This document shows positions 1-6,625 of a stretch of DNA of 8,210 nucleotides, in pieces. The stretch spans positions 1-8,210 of the forward strand of contig CAYTIH010000075.1 of the NCBI GenBank assembly GCA_964437825.1, in the 5' to 3' direction. The notes beneath the pieces are model-generated. The model did not search any database, was not told the origin of the DNA, and saw only the letters and a program-made list of their open reading frames with translations. The stretch comes from JBJFCE01 sp964437825. GTDB taxonomy: Bacteria; Bacillota; Clostridia; Lachnospirales; Lachnospiraceae. The stretch's first letter is position 1. Each line of letters opens with the position of its first letter. A program made the translations under genes and the position numbers.

Positions 1-53
1 GCGGACAAACGGTTTTCAAGACCGCCTCGTTATGACCACTTCGATACCTCTCC
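1..53 (-). tRNA. tRNA-Ser (anticodon UGA), 3' part outside the window
   Basis: Read on the minus strand from position 53, the sequence begins GGAGAGGTATCGAAGTGG, a typical bacterial tRNA-Ser acceptor and D-arm start. An anticodon arm follows with loop CTTGAAA, giving anticodon TGA at 16-18, which reads UCN serine codons. The anticodon stem is GCGGT/ACCGT, with one G-T pair. The long variable arm, T arm and 3' end lie beyond position 1, so the gene is cut by the window edge. It has its own promoter just upstream and lies about 175 bases downstream of ispD in the same direction. Confidence 0.93.
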
Positions 54-84
54 AATCGTTTGCTCTTGACCGAGCGCAAAAACT

Positions 85-113
85 ATACTAGCAAATAATA
101 TTTCCCATGTCAA
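85..113 (-). promoter_or_regulatory. Sigma-A-type promoter of tRNA-Ser
   Basis: The minus strand has a perfect -35 box TTGACA (108-113), a 17-base spacer and a -10 box TAGTAT (85-90) preceded by TGC, which makes an extended -10. The predicted transcription start is near 78, about 25 bases before the mature tRNA 5' end. The A-rich tract between ispD and this promoter shows no clear hairpin terminator, so ispD transcripts may also read into the tRNA. Confidence 0.85.
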
Positions 114-227
114 CAAAAATTTTCACTTTTTTTACCACTTTTTTTAATTTTTTTCTCGCATCTTTTTCCCGAATATTTCTGATGCAAATAGCCTGAAATT
201 TTACCGATTATTATATGCCGATAACTT

Positions 228-947
228 TTATTCCCGGCCTTCCCGTATCTTTGCCAGATATTCCTCGGCAATCTCCATATCCTCGGGTGTCGTAATCTTG
301 ATATTTCGATATGAGCCTTCAAAAAGCTTTATGCGGCAATTTCCAAAGGTTTCAACAACCATGGCGTCGTCTGTGATTTGAATTCCTCCTGCTTTCAGCT
401 GATCTTCCTTTTGTATCAACTCCTCATAGGCCTTTTTTATTATCGGAAACGAGAAACACTGTGGAGTCTGCACATTCCATACCAGACTTCGATCCGGTGT
501 CGCCGCCACATATCCTTGTTGATCCGTCAGCTTTACAGTGTCCTTGGACATAACCGCCGCAACCGCGGCCTGATTCTGTAAAAGCTCCCTTCTCGCCCTT
601 TCCAGTATTTCCTGCGTAAGGAAGGGTCTGGCGCCGTCATGAATCAGCAGATAATCGCACTGCGTAATTGCACGGATTCCTTCATAAACCGAATGATATC
701 GCTCTTTTCCGCCTGCAACAACCGCCTTAACTTTTTGAAATTCGAACTTTTCAACGATTTCTTTTTTACAATAAGAAATTTCTTCTGCTCCGGTTACCAG
801 AATTACCCGGTCCACAAAGCTGTCTTCAAAAGCCTTCAGAGAATAATATAAAACCGGTTTCCCCTGAAGGCTCAGATATTGTTTCTGTATAGAGCTTTTC
901 ATTCTGCTGCCTCTGCCGGCGGCAAGTACGATTGCAGTATATTTCAT
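228..947 (-). CDS. ispD: IspD, 2-C-methyl-D-erythritol 4-phosphate cytidylyltransferase
   Basis: IspD joins MEP and CTP to make CDP-methylerythritol, the third step of the MEP isoprenoid pathway, in the cytoplasm. The 239-residue product has the usual family length and all main signatures: the nucleotide-binding LAAGRGSRM at about 8-16 followed by KQYL (22-25), HDGARPFL at 103-110, TPDRSLVWNVQTPQCF at 150-165, TDD at 192-194 and NIKITTPEDM near 215-224. The ATG at 947 puts the N-terminal Rossmann strand at residue 3, as expected. The best ribosome binding site (GGGAG) is about 12 bases upstream, longer than ideal. The gene follows tsaD after 32 bases and is probably cotranscribed with it. No IspF domain is fused. 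No terminator is evident after the stop. Confidence 0.96.
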   Translation of the reverse strand: MKYTAIVLAAGRGSRMKSSIQKQYLSLQGKPVLYYSLKAFEDSFVDRVILVTGAEEISYCKKEIVEKFEFQKVKAVVAGGKERYHSVYEGIRAITQCDYLLIHDGARPFLTQEILERARRELLQNQAAVAAVMSKDTVKLTDQQGYVAATPDRSLVWNVQTPQCFSFPIIKKAYEELIQKEDQLKAGGIQITDDAMVVETFGNCRIKLFEGSYRNIKITTPEDMEIAEEYLAKIREGRE

Positions 948-979
948 TTCAATGCCGAACTCCCTGTCTGTTCTGTTTC

Positions 980-2008
980 TTAAATTCTTTCACCCAATTT
1001 GAGATTTGCAACGGCGTTAAGGTCATAACCGTGCCGGATTCCCTTTTTGAAATCATAATAGGCTGCGGCGCCGATCATGGCCGCATTATCAGTGCACAAA
1101 ATCGGAGACGGACAAAAAAAGCGAATCTTTCTTTTTGCACATGCATCTTCAAGCGCCGCACGCAGTCCGGAATTGGAGGCAACACCTCCGGCGATCGCAA
1201 ATTGATCAACACCGTATTTTTTTACGGCGTCCATAGAATGCTCCACCAGTACATCAATAACTGCTTTCTGAAAGGAGGCCGCCACATCCGCTTTATTCAC
1301 TTCCACCTTTTTCATTTCGCAGGAATTCAGATAATTCAGTACTGCTGATTTCAGGCCGCTAAAGCTGAAGTCATACGCAGCCTCGTCGACTTTTGCTCTG
1401 GGAAAATGAATCGCATCGGGATTTCCTTCTTTAGAGACTCTGTCAATCTTCGGTCCTCCCGGATACCCCAAGCCGATTGCCCTTGCCACTTTATCAAAAG
1501 CTTCTCCGGCTGCATCATCTCTGGTTCTCCCCAGAATCTCATATTCACCGTAATCCTTTACTTTCACCAAATGTGTATGCCCGCCGGATACTACCAGACA
1601 AATGAACGGCGGCTCGAGATCTTTATTTTCTATATAATTGGCGCTGATATGCCCCTCAATATGGTGAACGCCCACAAGCGGAATTCCGGAAGCAAAACTG
1701 ATTGCCTTTGCCGCAGAAACCCCTACCAAAAGCGCTCCCACCAGTCCCGGACCGTAGGTTACGGCGATTGCATCCATATCCGAAAGCTGTCTGTTCGATT
1801 GCCTTAGCGCTTCCTCCACCACCTGATTGATTTTTTCAATATGCTTTCTGGAAGCGATTTCAGGTACAACGCCTCCATATAGTGTATGTAACGCAATCTG
1901 AGATGATATGATGTTTGACAACACCTCCCTGCCGTTTTTCACTACGGCAGCGGCTGTCTCATCGCAGGAACTTTCAATTGCCAGTATCGTAATATCGTTG
2001 TTCTGCAT
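980..2008 (-). CDS. tsaD: TsaD, catalytic subunit of tRNA N6-threonylcarbamoyladenosine synthesis
   Basis: TsaD (Kae1/YgjD family) transfers the threonylcarbamoyl group from threonylcarbamoyl-AMP to A37 of ANN-decoding tRNAs, working with TsaB and TsaE. With the ATG at 2008 the product is 342 residues, the normal family length. Visible signatures include the N-terminal IESSCDETAAAVV, the metal ligands in HHIEGH (His116 and His120), SGGHTH, and DNAAMIGAA with the third metal ligand Asp307. The frame stays open upstream to an ATG at 2056, but that would add 16 residues unlike the family and overlap the preceding gene by 47 bases. The start at 2008 lies one base after that gene's TAG stop, so translation is probably coupled. 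The local ribosome binding site is weak. Its partners TsaE and TsaB are encoded upstream at 4301-5874. Confidence 0.96.
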   Translation of the reverse strand: MQNNDITILAIESSCDETAAAVVKNGREVLSNIISSQIALHTLYGGVVPEIASRKHIEKINQVVEEALRQSNRQLSDMDAIAVTYGPGLVGALLVGVSAAKAISFASGIPLVGVHHIEGHISANYIENKDLEPPFICLVVSGGHTHLVKVKDYGEYEILGRTRDDAAGEAFDKVARAIGLGYPGGPKIDRVSKEGNPDAIHFPRAKVDEAAYDFSFSGLKSAVLNYLNSCEMKKVEVNKADVAASFQKAVIDVLVEHSMDAVKKYGVDQFAIAGGVASNSGLRAALEDACAKRKIRFFCPSPILCTDNAAMIGAAAYYDFKKGIRHGYDLNAVANLKLGERI

Positions 2009-2009
2009 T

Positions 2010-2591
2010 CTAATCTGCCAGATCCCAGCCATAGATTTTCCAATGGCCGTTTTCATCCTTTCTTAATAAAAATACTTCTGAAGTATCGACGCTTTGTCTG
2101 CCTTGATTCAAGTGATAGGTACAATACACTCTGGTCCATTCATAGCCATCCTGTGTAAACTTGGTATTTTCAATATCCACGCTGGAGGACAGCGAATAAG
2201 AGGCAATCGTATACTGGGCATTCTGGAATTCCAGTATATCCGCCCTCAAATCTTCCATATACTGTTCCTGCGTCTTATTGGCAATCAGCTCAGGATCGTA
2301 AAGCTCCTGCGCCTTCAGCGCCAGCTGCTCCAATTCTTCCTCCGTATAATCTTCATTATAAAAGCACTTGCTTATTTCACTGTAATATTTGATTACCTCC
2401 TTCGGAGTCGGCGGATAGTTCTGATCCAGATTCCGCATCAGAACATTCTGCACGGCTGTGGATTCCACATCCCCTTCTTCATTGGAATCCCCTTTTTTGT
2501 TGGAAAGATAATAATAATAGACCACAATCAGCACTGCCAGAATCAGCACTACAATTATGCTTTTCACGTTTATTTTCTTTTTTGGTTTCAT
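2010..2591 (-). CDS. Membrane-anchored protein of unknown function (DUF6715-like)
   Basis: The 193-residue product starts with a basic patch (KPKKKINVK), then one hydrophobic helix at about 11-29 rich in Ile, Val and Tyr, then an acidic linker (SNEEGDVES). A soluble domain of about 150 residues follows. No lipobox cysteine is seen, so it is most likely anchored by an uncleaved N-terminal helix with the rest outside the cell. The domain includes PPTPKEVIKYYSEI (61-74), a charged helix EEELEQLALKAQELYD, and a beta-rich C-terminus ending in HWKIYGWDLAD, which resembles NTF2-like or lipoprotein-type folds. I associate this layout with the DUF6715 family of Lachnospiraceae, from memory. The start is supported by AAAGGAG seven bases before the ATG. 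It sits directly before tsaD, separated by one base, but nothing in the sequence ties it to tRNA modification. Confidence 0.85.
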   Translation of the reverse strand: MKPKKKINVKSIIVVLILAVLIVVYYYYLSNKKGDSNEEGDVESTAVQNVLMRNLDQNYPPTPKEVIKYYSEISKCFYNEDYTEEELEQLALKAQELYDPELIANKTQEQYMEDLRADILEFQNAQYTIASYSLSSSVDIENTKFTQDGYEWTRVYCTYHLNQGRQSVDTSEVFLLRKDENGHWKIYGWDLAD

Positions 2592-2641
2592 TGTGATCTC
2601 CTTTCTCTCCGCTATTCGCTTTTACCGCATTCCTGCGGACG

Positions 2642-2865
2642 TTACACACCCTGCGCCGCCGTTAAGATATGCGTCGCAAACCCGATTATCAACCAAACAC
2701 TAACAAAAGCAACCCTGCCTTTTTATTCCGATGCCACGCAATGATCCGGGAAATCAGATTGGGAAGAAACATAAGCCAGAACAGGTTGTACCATCCTTTA
2801 AAATATTTACGGCAAAAGGCATTATCCGTAAATATATGCCAATTTTCTTTCATCCATTTCTTCAT
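2642..2865 (-). pseudogene. Small two-helix membrane protein, apparently frameshifted
   Basis: An ATG at 2865 opens a 58-residue frame starting MKKWMKENWHIFTDNAFC, with an aromatic-rich amphipathic stretch (YFKGWYNLFWLMFLPNLISR). It stops at a TGA at 2689-2691 in the middle of a hydrophobic run (KKAGLLLLVFG). The next frame continues the same run with WLIIGFATHILTAAQGV and ends at a TAA at 2642-2644. Adding one T to the TTT at 2695-2697 would join the parts into a 74-residue protein with a complete C-terminal membrane helix. The A5 run at 2720-2724 is another possible slip site. The 224-base span is one base short of a whole number of codons. A weak AGGG lies just before the ATG. It may be a real truncated gene, a pseudogene or a sequencing error. 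I do not recognise the family. Confidence 0.5.
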
Positions 2866-2920
2866 AAGCCCTGCGCTTCCATTTCTATCTGAAATTTTTA
2901 TCTGAATCTTGAATCTGCTT

Positions 2921-2948
2921 TATATATCGGCATATGGATTTCTTTCAA
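2921..2948 (-). promoter_or_regulatory. Possible promoter between rnz and the downstream small gene
   Basis: The minus strand has TTGAAA (2943-2948), 16 bases, then TATATA (2921-2926). An overlapping TATAAA with an 18-base spacer is the alternative. It lies just after the rnz coding region and could drive the frameshifted small gene, the DUF6715-like gene, tsaD and ispD separately from the upstream genes. The match is moderate in an AT-rich stretch. Confidence 0.35.
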
Positions 2949-2954
2949 ACAGAG

Positions 2955-3872
2955 TTATTCGCCTTCATCTTCAAAACGAAGTTCCACGGTTTTTCCGTCC
3001 TTGCCCGCATAGGCCGCGGGAAAAATTTTCCTCACATCCTTCATGTAATCCTCTGCCAGTACCAGAGAGGGACTGTAATGGGTCAGCCACATTTCCGTGG
3101 GCTGCGCCTTTCTGGCCATCTCCGCCGCTTCCCGAAAGGTCATATGCTTATAGCGCCTTGCCTGATCCTGCTTATCCTCCTCACCGTACATGCCTTCACA
3201 GATAAACAAATCTGCCTGACACGCATTTCTGACAATGCTGTCAGTTGGCCTGGAATCCGTACAATACGTGACTTTCAAACCCTTTCTGGGCGGTCCGAGC
3301 ACCATGCCAGGTGTGAATACACCCATGTCAGTTTCAATTGTGTCACCTTTTTGAAGCCGATTCCAGTACTTCCTGTCAATGCCAAGCGCCATTGCCCTTT
3401 CCAGCTGAAATCTGCCTTTTCGCTCCACAACAATGCTGTATCCATAGCATAGTACACTGTGATTCACTTTAAAGCATTCAATCCTGAAGCCCTCAAAAGA
3501 AAACGTCTGCTCCGGCTCGGTAATTTCTTCACAGCGTATTTCAAAAGGCAGTTCCGGCGCTATCACCCGAAGTGCGTTTACCGTTCTGGTCAATCCCTTG
3601 GGGCCGATGAGCAGCAGCGGCTCTGTCCTCTCCGCATTTCCCATGGTCAGAAGCATTCCGGGAAGTCCGCTGATATGATCCGCATGATAATGCGTAAAGC
3701 AAATGATATCAATAGGCTTTGGACTCCAGCCTTTTTCTTTCAATGCAATCTGAGTTCCCTCTCCGCAATCAATCAAAATACTCCGGCCATTATATCGAAC
3801 CATCAACGATGTCAGCCACCGATACGGCAGCGGCATCATTCCTCCGGTTCCAAGTAAACACACATCCAGCAT
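2955..3872 (-). CDS. rnz: Ribonuclease Z (tRNase Z, 3' tRNA processing)
   Basis: RNase Z is a zinc-dependent endonuclease of the metallo-beta-lactamase fold that cuts the 3' trailer from tRNA precursors. The 305-residue product matches the short bacterial form. It starts with the typical beta strand LDVCLLGTGG. The metal-binding motif HYHADH is at 61-66 (His61, His63, Asp65, His66), and the remaining ligands are probably His138 in VNHSV, Asp206 in YCTDSRPT and His265 in LTHYSP. HMTFREAAEMA near 243-253 carries the conserved HMT motif of the RNase Z group. The substrate-clamping exosite is in the region after residue 150 (FQLERAMALGI). A strong GGAGG lies seven bases before the ATG at 3872. 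The gene follows the zinc-ribbon gene by 17 bases and is probably in the same transcript. All catalytic residues look intact. Confidence 0.95.
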   Translation of the reverse strand: MLDVCLLGTGGMMPLPYRWLTSLMVRYNGRSILIDCGEGTQIALKEKGWSPKPIDIICFTHYHADHISGLPGMLLTMGNAERTEPLLLIGPKGLTRTVNALRVIAPELPFEIRCEEITEPEQTFSFEGFRIECFKVNHSVLCYGYSIVVERKGRFQLERAMALGIDRKYWNRLQKGDTIETDMGVFTPGMVLGPPRKGLKVTYCTDSRPTDSIVRNACQADLFICEGMYGEEDKQDQARRYKHMTFREAAEMARKAQPTEMWLTHYSPSLVLAEDYMKDVRKIFPAAYAGKDGKTVELRFEDEGE

Positions 3873-3889
3873 AATTCCTCCGTCGGATT

Positions 3890-4138
3890 TTACAACAGTT
3901 CCGTTACCTCCGTCCGGGTAACCGGTATCATAAATTCCGATATCATTTTTTCATAACATAATTCACATAAATCAAATTCTTCACAAATGCCATCCTTTTC
4001 AGAAAAAAAATCAAATACATTTTTTCCATGATAGCACCCTTCTGTCAGAATTCCGTTTTGTACCCGCAGTTCTTTGCCGCAATGATTACATGTGACCTGC
4101 AAAAGCTCCGCACTTTTTCCTTCCCGATATCTCCTCAT
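3890..4138 (-). CDS. Small zinc-ribbon protein of unknown function
   Basis: From the ATG at 4138 the product is 82 residues. It has two CxxC pairs, CNHC at 17-20 and CELC at 58-61, about 37 residues apart, consistent with one four-cysteine zinc site. Between them is an acidic, aromatic segment (VFDFFSEKDGICEEFD). The 4138 start is chosen because GGAGGAG lies five bases before it. The same frame remains open upstream to ATGs at 4228 and 4231 and a GTG at 4249, and the extra residues (DEPGKRVRYFEMLNKYPEAV) look coding-like, so a protein of about 112 residues is possible. That start has no good ribosome binding site. The gene sits between tsaB-rimI and rnz, 17 bases before rnz. I do not recognise the family; a nucleic-acid or protein-binding role would be a guess. 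Confidence 0.75.
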   Translation of the reverse strand: MRRYREGKSAELLQVTCNHCGKELRVQNGILTEGCYHGKNVFDFFSEKDGICEEFDLCELCYEKMISEFMIPVTRTEVTELL

Positions 4139-4259
4139 AACTTCTCCTCCATTCATGACTGCTTCCGGGTATTTGTTGAGCATTTCAAAATACCGGACTC
4201 TTTTGCCCGGTTCATCGCCCGTACCCATCATTGAAGTATTAAATAACACTTGTTTTTAT

Positions 4260-4285
4260 ATTATAGCAGTCCGAATATGATATTC
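4260..4285 (-). promoter_or_regulatory. Extended -10 promoter inside the t6A/rnz cluster
   Basis: The minus strand carries TGCTATAAT, a perfect extended -10 (TATAAT at 4260-4265), just after the tsaB-rimI stop. There is no good -35 box. A perfect 13-base palindrome GAATAT-n-ATATTC lies at 4273-4285, where the -35/spacer would be, and could be an operator. The predicted start near 4252 leaves a leader of about 115 bases before the zinc-ribbon ATG at 4138. It would make the zinc-ribbon gene and rnz partly independent of tsaE-tsaB. Confidence 0.55.
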
Positions 4286-4300
4286 AGGTGGAAAATCCTG

Positions 4301-5446
4301 CTATCTGCGCCACATAATAACAGCATCTTCATTTGGTTCATCATAAAAATTCGGCCGTACGCCCACAGATACAAATCCCAGCTTCTCATAAACGTGAATT
4401 GCGGCCTGATTACTTTTTCGTACCTCAAGCGTAAAAGCAGTAATACCCATGGCGCTTCCCTGCCTGATCAGCTCCTTTAACAGCTTTTGACCCAAACCGC
4501 TGCCGCGGTATTCCTCCTTAACCGCAACATTGGTAATCTCACCGTCGCCCGAAATGTTGCGCACCCCGCAGGTTGCGCAAAGCATTCCTCTGTCCACAGC
4601 CACTAAATAAAGCGCATCCGGATGGTTTACCATCTTACGGAAATCCTGAATGGACCACGGCATGGAAAAGGTTTCTTCCTCCAATTTGCTGACTGCCTCC
4701 AGATCCTGTTCTTCCATCTTTCGAATTACAATCGTCTCGTTTCGCTCCCGCTCCGCCTGGGACACTCTCAAATATTCCGGCTTGTGCTCCATGGCACTCT
4801 CAAAAATACCCTGCCTGAATAAAATCATTCCCAGTGCTCCTACCGTGCAGGCTCTCTGCCTGTTCATATGTGCCGGTGCGAATGAAAAAGGGACCTGTAA
4901 TAAATCGTCCAGTTGTTCTCGATAAACCGGCACGCCATCCCCCAAAAAAATAATCTCCCTGTCAAACGCATTTACTCTATTCGCAAGCTCCTCCACCGAT
5001 ATAGCACATTGCTCCACCAGCTTTTTCAGAGTATAAAATTCTTCCTGACTGCCCGGCGCAGTATATTCATAGATTCCCGTATATACCTGATTTCTTCTTG
5101 CATCCATCATCGGGCAGACCAGCTTATCCGTACCATATAGATTATAGGCCAGCCCATCCATGGTCGGAACCGGAATCAGCGGAATGCCAAGTGCCAGTCC
5201 AAGTCCCTTAGCCGTTGCCGCGCCAATGCGCAATCCGGTAAAGGAACCGGGGCCCGCGCAAACAGCAATGGCGTCTAAGCTTCCCAGATCGAGCTCAACC
5301 ATGCGTCTGATCTCCTCCAACATAGGAAGCAGGGTCTGAGAATGCGTTTTTTTGTAATTCACTGTATATTCTGCAACCAGAGCATCGTCCTCCAAAACAG
5401 CCACGGAGGCAACCAGTCCGGAACTGTCAAGTGCTGCTATCTTCAA
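4301..5446 (-). CDS. tsaB-rimI: TsaB-RimI fusion: t6A complex subunit joined to N-acetyltransferase
   Basis: One uninterrupted 381-residue frame encodes two normally separate proteins. Residues 1-235 are TsaB, the ASKHA-fold scaffold that pairs with TsaD in t6A synthesis. It shows MKIAALDSS at the start, CAGPGSFTGLRIG at 63-75, PMMDARRNQVY near 112-122 and the typical end KPEYLRVSQAE. Residues 239-381 are a GNAT acetyltransferase of the RimI type, which acetylates the N-terminus of ribosomal protein S18 in the studied case. It has EITNVAV (303-309), the acetyl-CoA loop YRGSGLGQ (313-320), and NQAAIHVYEKLGF with likely catalytic Tyr353. The linker is only a few charged residues (ERERNE). The start codon is TTG at 5446, overlapping the tsaE stop in TTGA, with GAAGG about nine bases upstream, so the two genes are translationally coupled. 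Confidence 0.95.
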   Translation of the reverse strand: MKIAALDSSGLVASVAVLEDDALVAEYTVNYKKTHSQTLLPMLEEIRRMVELDLGSLDAIAVCAGPGSFTGLRIGAATAKGLGLALGIPLIPVPTMDGLAYNLYGTDKLVCPMMDARRNQVYTGIYEYTAPGSQEEFYTLKKLVEQCAISVEELANRVNAFDREIIFLGDGVPVYREQLDDLLQVPFSFAPAHMNRQRACTVGALGMILFRQGIFESAMEHKPEYLRVSQAERERNETIVIRKMEEQDLEAVSKLEEETFSMPWSIQDFRKMVNHPDALYLVAVDRGMLCATCGVRNISGDGEITNVAVKEEYRGSGLGQKLLKELIRQGSAMGITAFTLEVRKSNQAAIHVYEKLGFVSVGVRPNFYDEPNEDAVIMWRR

Positions 5447-5874
5447 ATTGTCACACCTTCAATCGTAATTTTCCTGTAATCCATGCCCTTTTCCAAATTC
5501 TTTTCAATCGTAACGGAAACGGCATCCTTAGGAATAATCTCAGAAATCAGATTTGCCCATTCAATCAGGCAGATTCCTTCCCCATAAAAATAATCTTCAT
5601 AGCCGATCTCATCCATTTCGCTCACGTCTCCAATTCGATACGCATCAAAATGATAAAAGGGCAGCCTGCCCTCATCATAGATCTGCACAATCGTAAACGT
5701 CGGACTATTTACCGGTCCCTGTATTCCGATTCCCTCTGCGACTCCCTGGGTAAAAACGGTTTTTCCGACGCCCAAATCTCCACACAATGTATAGATCTGT
5801 CCGGCCTCAGCCCGCTTCCCGATTTTCTGTCCCAGAGCAAAGGTCTCATCGGGTCCGTATGTTTCAATGACCAT
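5443..5874 (-). CDS. tsaE: TsaE, ATPase of the t6A tRNA-modification complex
   Basis: TsaE is a small P-loop ATPase that binds TsaB-TsaD and is needed for repeated rounds of t6A synthesis. The 143-residue length is normal. It has Walker A GDLGVGKT at 32-39, the conserved NSPTFTIVQIY near 57-67, FYHFDAYRI in the middle, and LIEWANLI, which holds the family's conserved Glu-Trp. The ATG at 5874 is preceded by GGGGAT about eight bases upstream. An ATG further inside is not needed to explain family length. Its last four bases overlap the TTG start of tsaB-rimI. It is the first gene of the t6A cluster, 112 bases after the YcxB-like gene; no strong promoter is visible in that gap. Confidence 0.95.
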   Translation of the reverse strand: MVIETYGPDETFALGQKIGKRAEAGQIYTLCGDLGVGKTVFTQGVAEGIGIQGPVNSPTFTIVQIYDEGRLPFYHFDAYRIGDVSEMDEIGYEDYFYGEGICLIEWANLISEIIPKDAVSVTIEKNLEKGMDYRKITIEGVTI

Positions 5875-5934
5875 ATTTTGATCCCCTGTTAATTTCTTAT
5901 CTCATATCTCTGCGAAACGCAAATTTATTGCAGC

Positions 5935-5950
5935 GGCTTTTTTCAAAGCC
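5935..5950 (-). other. Small hairpin with GAAA loop between the YcxB-like gene and tsaE
   Basis: On the minus strand GGCTTT, GAAA and AAAGCC form a perfect 6-bp stem with a GNRA-type tetraloop. No T-run follows, so it is not a standard terminator. It could be a processing or stability element in the gap before tsaE, or chance. Confidence 0.3.
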
Positions 5951-5986
5951 CTTGTTTCCTGATAGCCCTTACCTATCCAAAGTCCT

Positions 5987-6484
5987 TTAACGGATATTCA
6001 CCTTTTTGGGCGGCATATGTGTGGAAATCATTTCAATCGTTTTTTCCAACACTTCTTGATTGCGCAGCTGCTTTTTCGGGAAAATAGATGCATTCCGTTT
6101 CGCCGTATATAAAAGCACACTGCCAAATGTAGAGCCTGCCTTATACATATCCTCCCATTTCTGGGTCTGCTCCTCTCCTCCCTGTGATACCGTAACACCT
6201 TCCTGCGTTAATTTAAAATGAAGCGGCTGCTTAAACGCCGGATTCAAAGATTGCTGCTTAGCCTTCAGGTACAAACTGACGGGCAGATACCCCAGAATCA
6301 ATATTCCCGCAAGCAGAAAAATCATCTGAAAGCTTATAAAGAATTCTACCAGAAAAAGCGCTCCTGCTGCCGCTCCTATGATTCCCTGTAATGAGGTATA
6401 CGTATAATGAATCAGATAGTCATATAAATTACCGCACGAAATCTTTACGTCAAATTCAACTTCCATACCTTTCAGCCGCCGCAC
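5987..6484 (-). CDS. YcxB-like membrane protein
   Basis: Read from the GTG at 6484 the product is 165 residues, typical of YcxB-like proteins. It has a short N-terminal beta segment (MEVEFDVKISCGNLYDYL), two adjacent membrane helices (about 30-47 and 52-70, from LQGIIGAAAGALFLVEFF to ILGYLPVSLYL), and a soluble C-terminal domain. That domain carries the family pattern: LTQEGVTVSQGGEEQTQKWE, then KAGSTFGSVLLYTAKRNASIFPKKQL. The frame is open up to an ATG at 6577, but that codon lies inside the -10 box of the gene's promoter and cannot be the start. The GTG has AAGGAAGGAG eight bases upstream. The ATG at 6466 has no usable ribosome binding site spacing. The function of the family is unknown. 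It sits alone between the decayed region and tsaE. Confidence 0.82.
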   Translation of the reverse strand: MRRLKGMEVEFDVKISCGNLYDYLIHYTYTSLQGIIGAAAGALFLVEFFISFQMIFLLAGILILGYLPVSLYLKAKQQSLNPAFKQPLHFKLTQEGVTVSQGGEEQTQKWEDMYKAGSTFGSVLLYTAKRNASIFPKKQLRNQEVLEKTIEMISTHMPPKKVNIR

Positions 6485-6575
6485 GGCGGTAACTCCTTCC
6501 TTTGCATTCACATAACCCATATTCTGCATCTTGCGTGTGCAAATGATATCACTACAACAGCTTGAGTATATGTTC

Positions 6576-6603
6576 ATTATATCTGATACCGCACAAAATT
6601 CAA
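6576..6603 (-). promoter_or_regulatory. Promoter of the YcxB-like gene
   Basis: The minus strand has TTGAAT (6598-6603), 16 bases, then a perfect TATAAT (6576-6581). The predicted start near 6569 gives a leader of about 85 bases to the GTG at 6484. This position rules out translation starting at the upstream ATG at 6577. Confidence 0.65.
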
Positions 6604-6625
6604 GAAAAAGGTTTTCGGGGTATTA

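Noticed and set aside
932..1348. Long plus-strand open frame opposite tsaD.
   Set aside because: It lies entirely antisense to a well-supported gene, resembles no family and has no ribosome binding site; other plus-strand frames opposite real genes were dropped for the same reason.
2625..2638. Small hairpin CCGCA-4-TGCGG after the frameshifted gene.
   Set aside because: A 5-bp stem without a T-run; probably chance or a minor mRNA structure.
2669..2905. Plus-strand 78-codon frame in the rnz to DUF6715 gap.
   Set aside because: The minus strand here carries the more protein-like small membrane gene, and the plus frame looks like its shadow.
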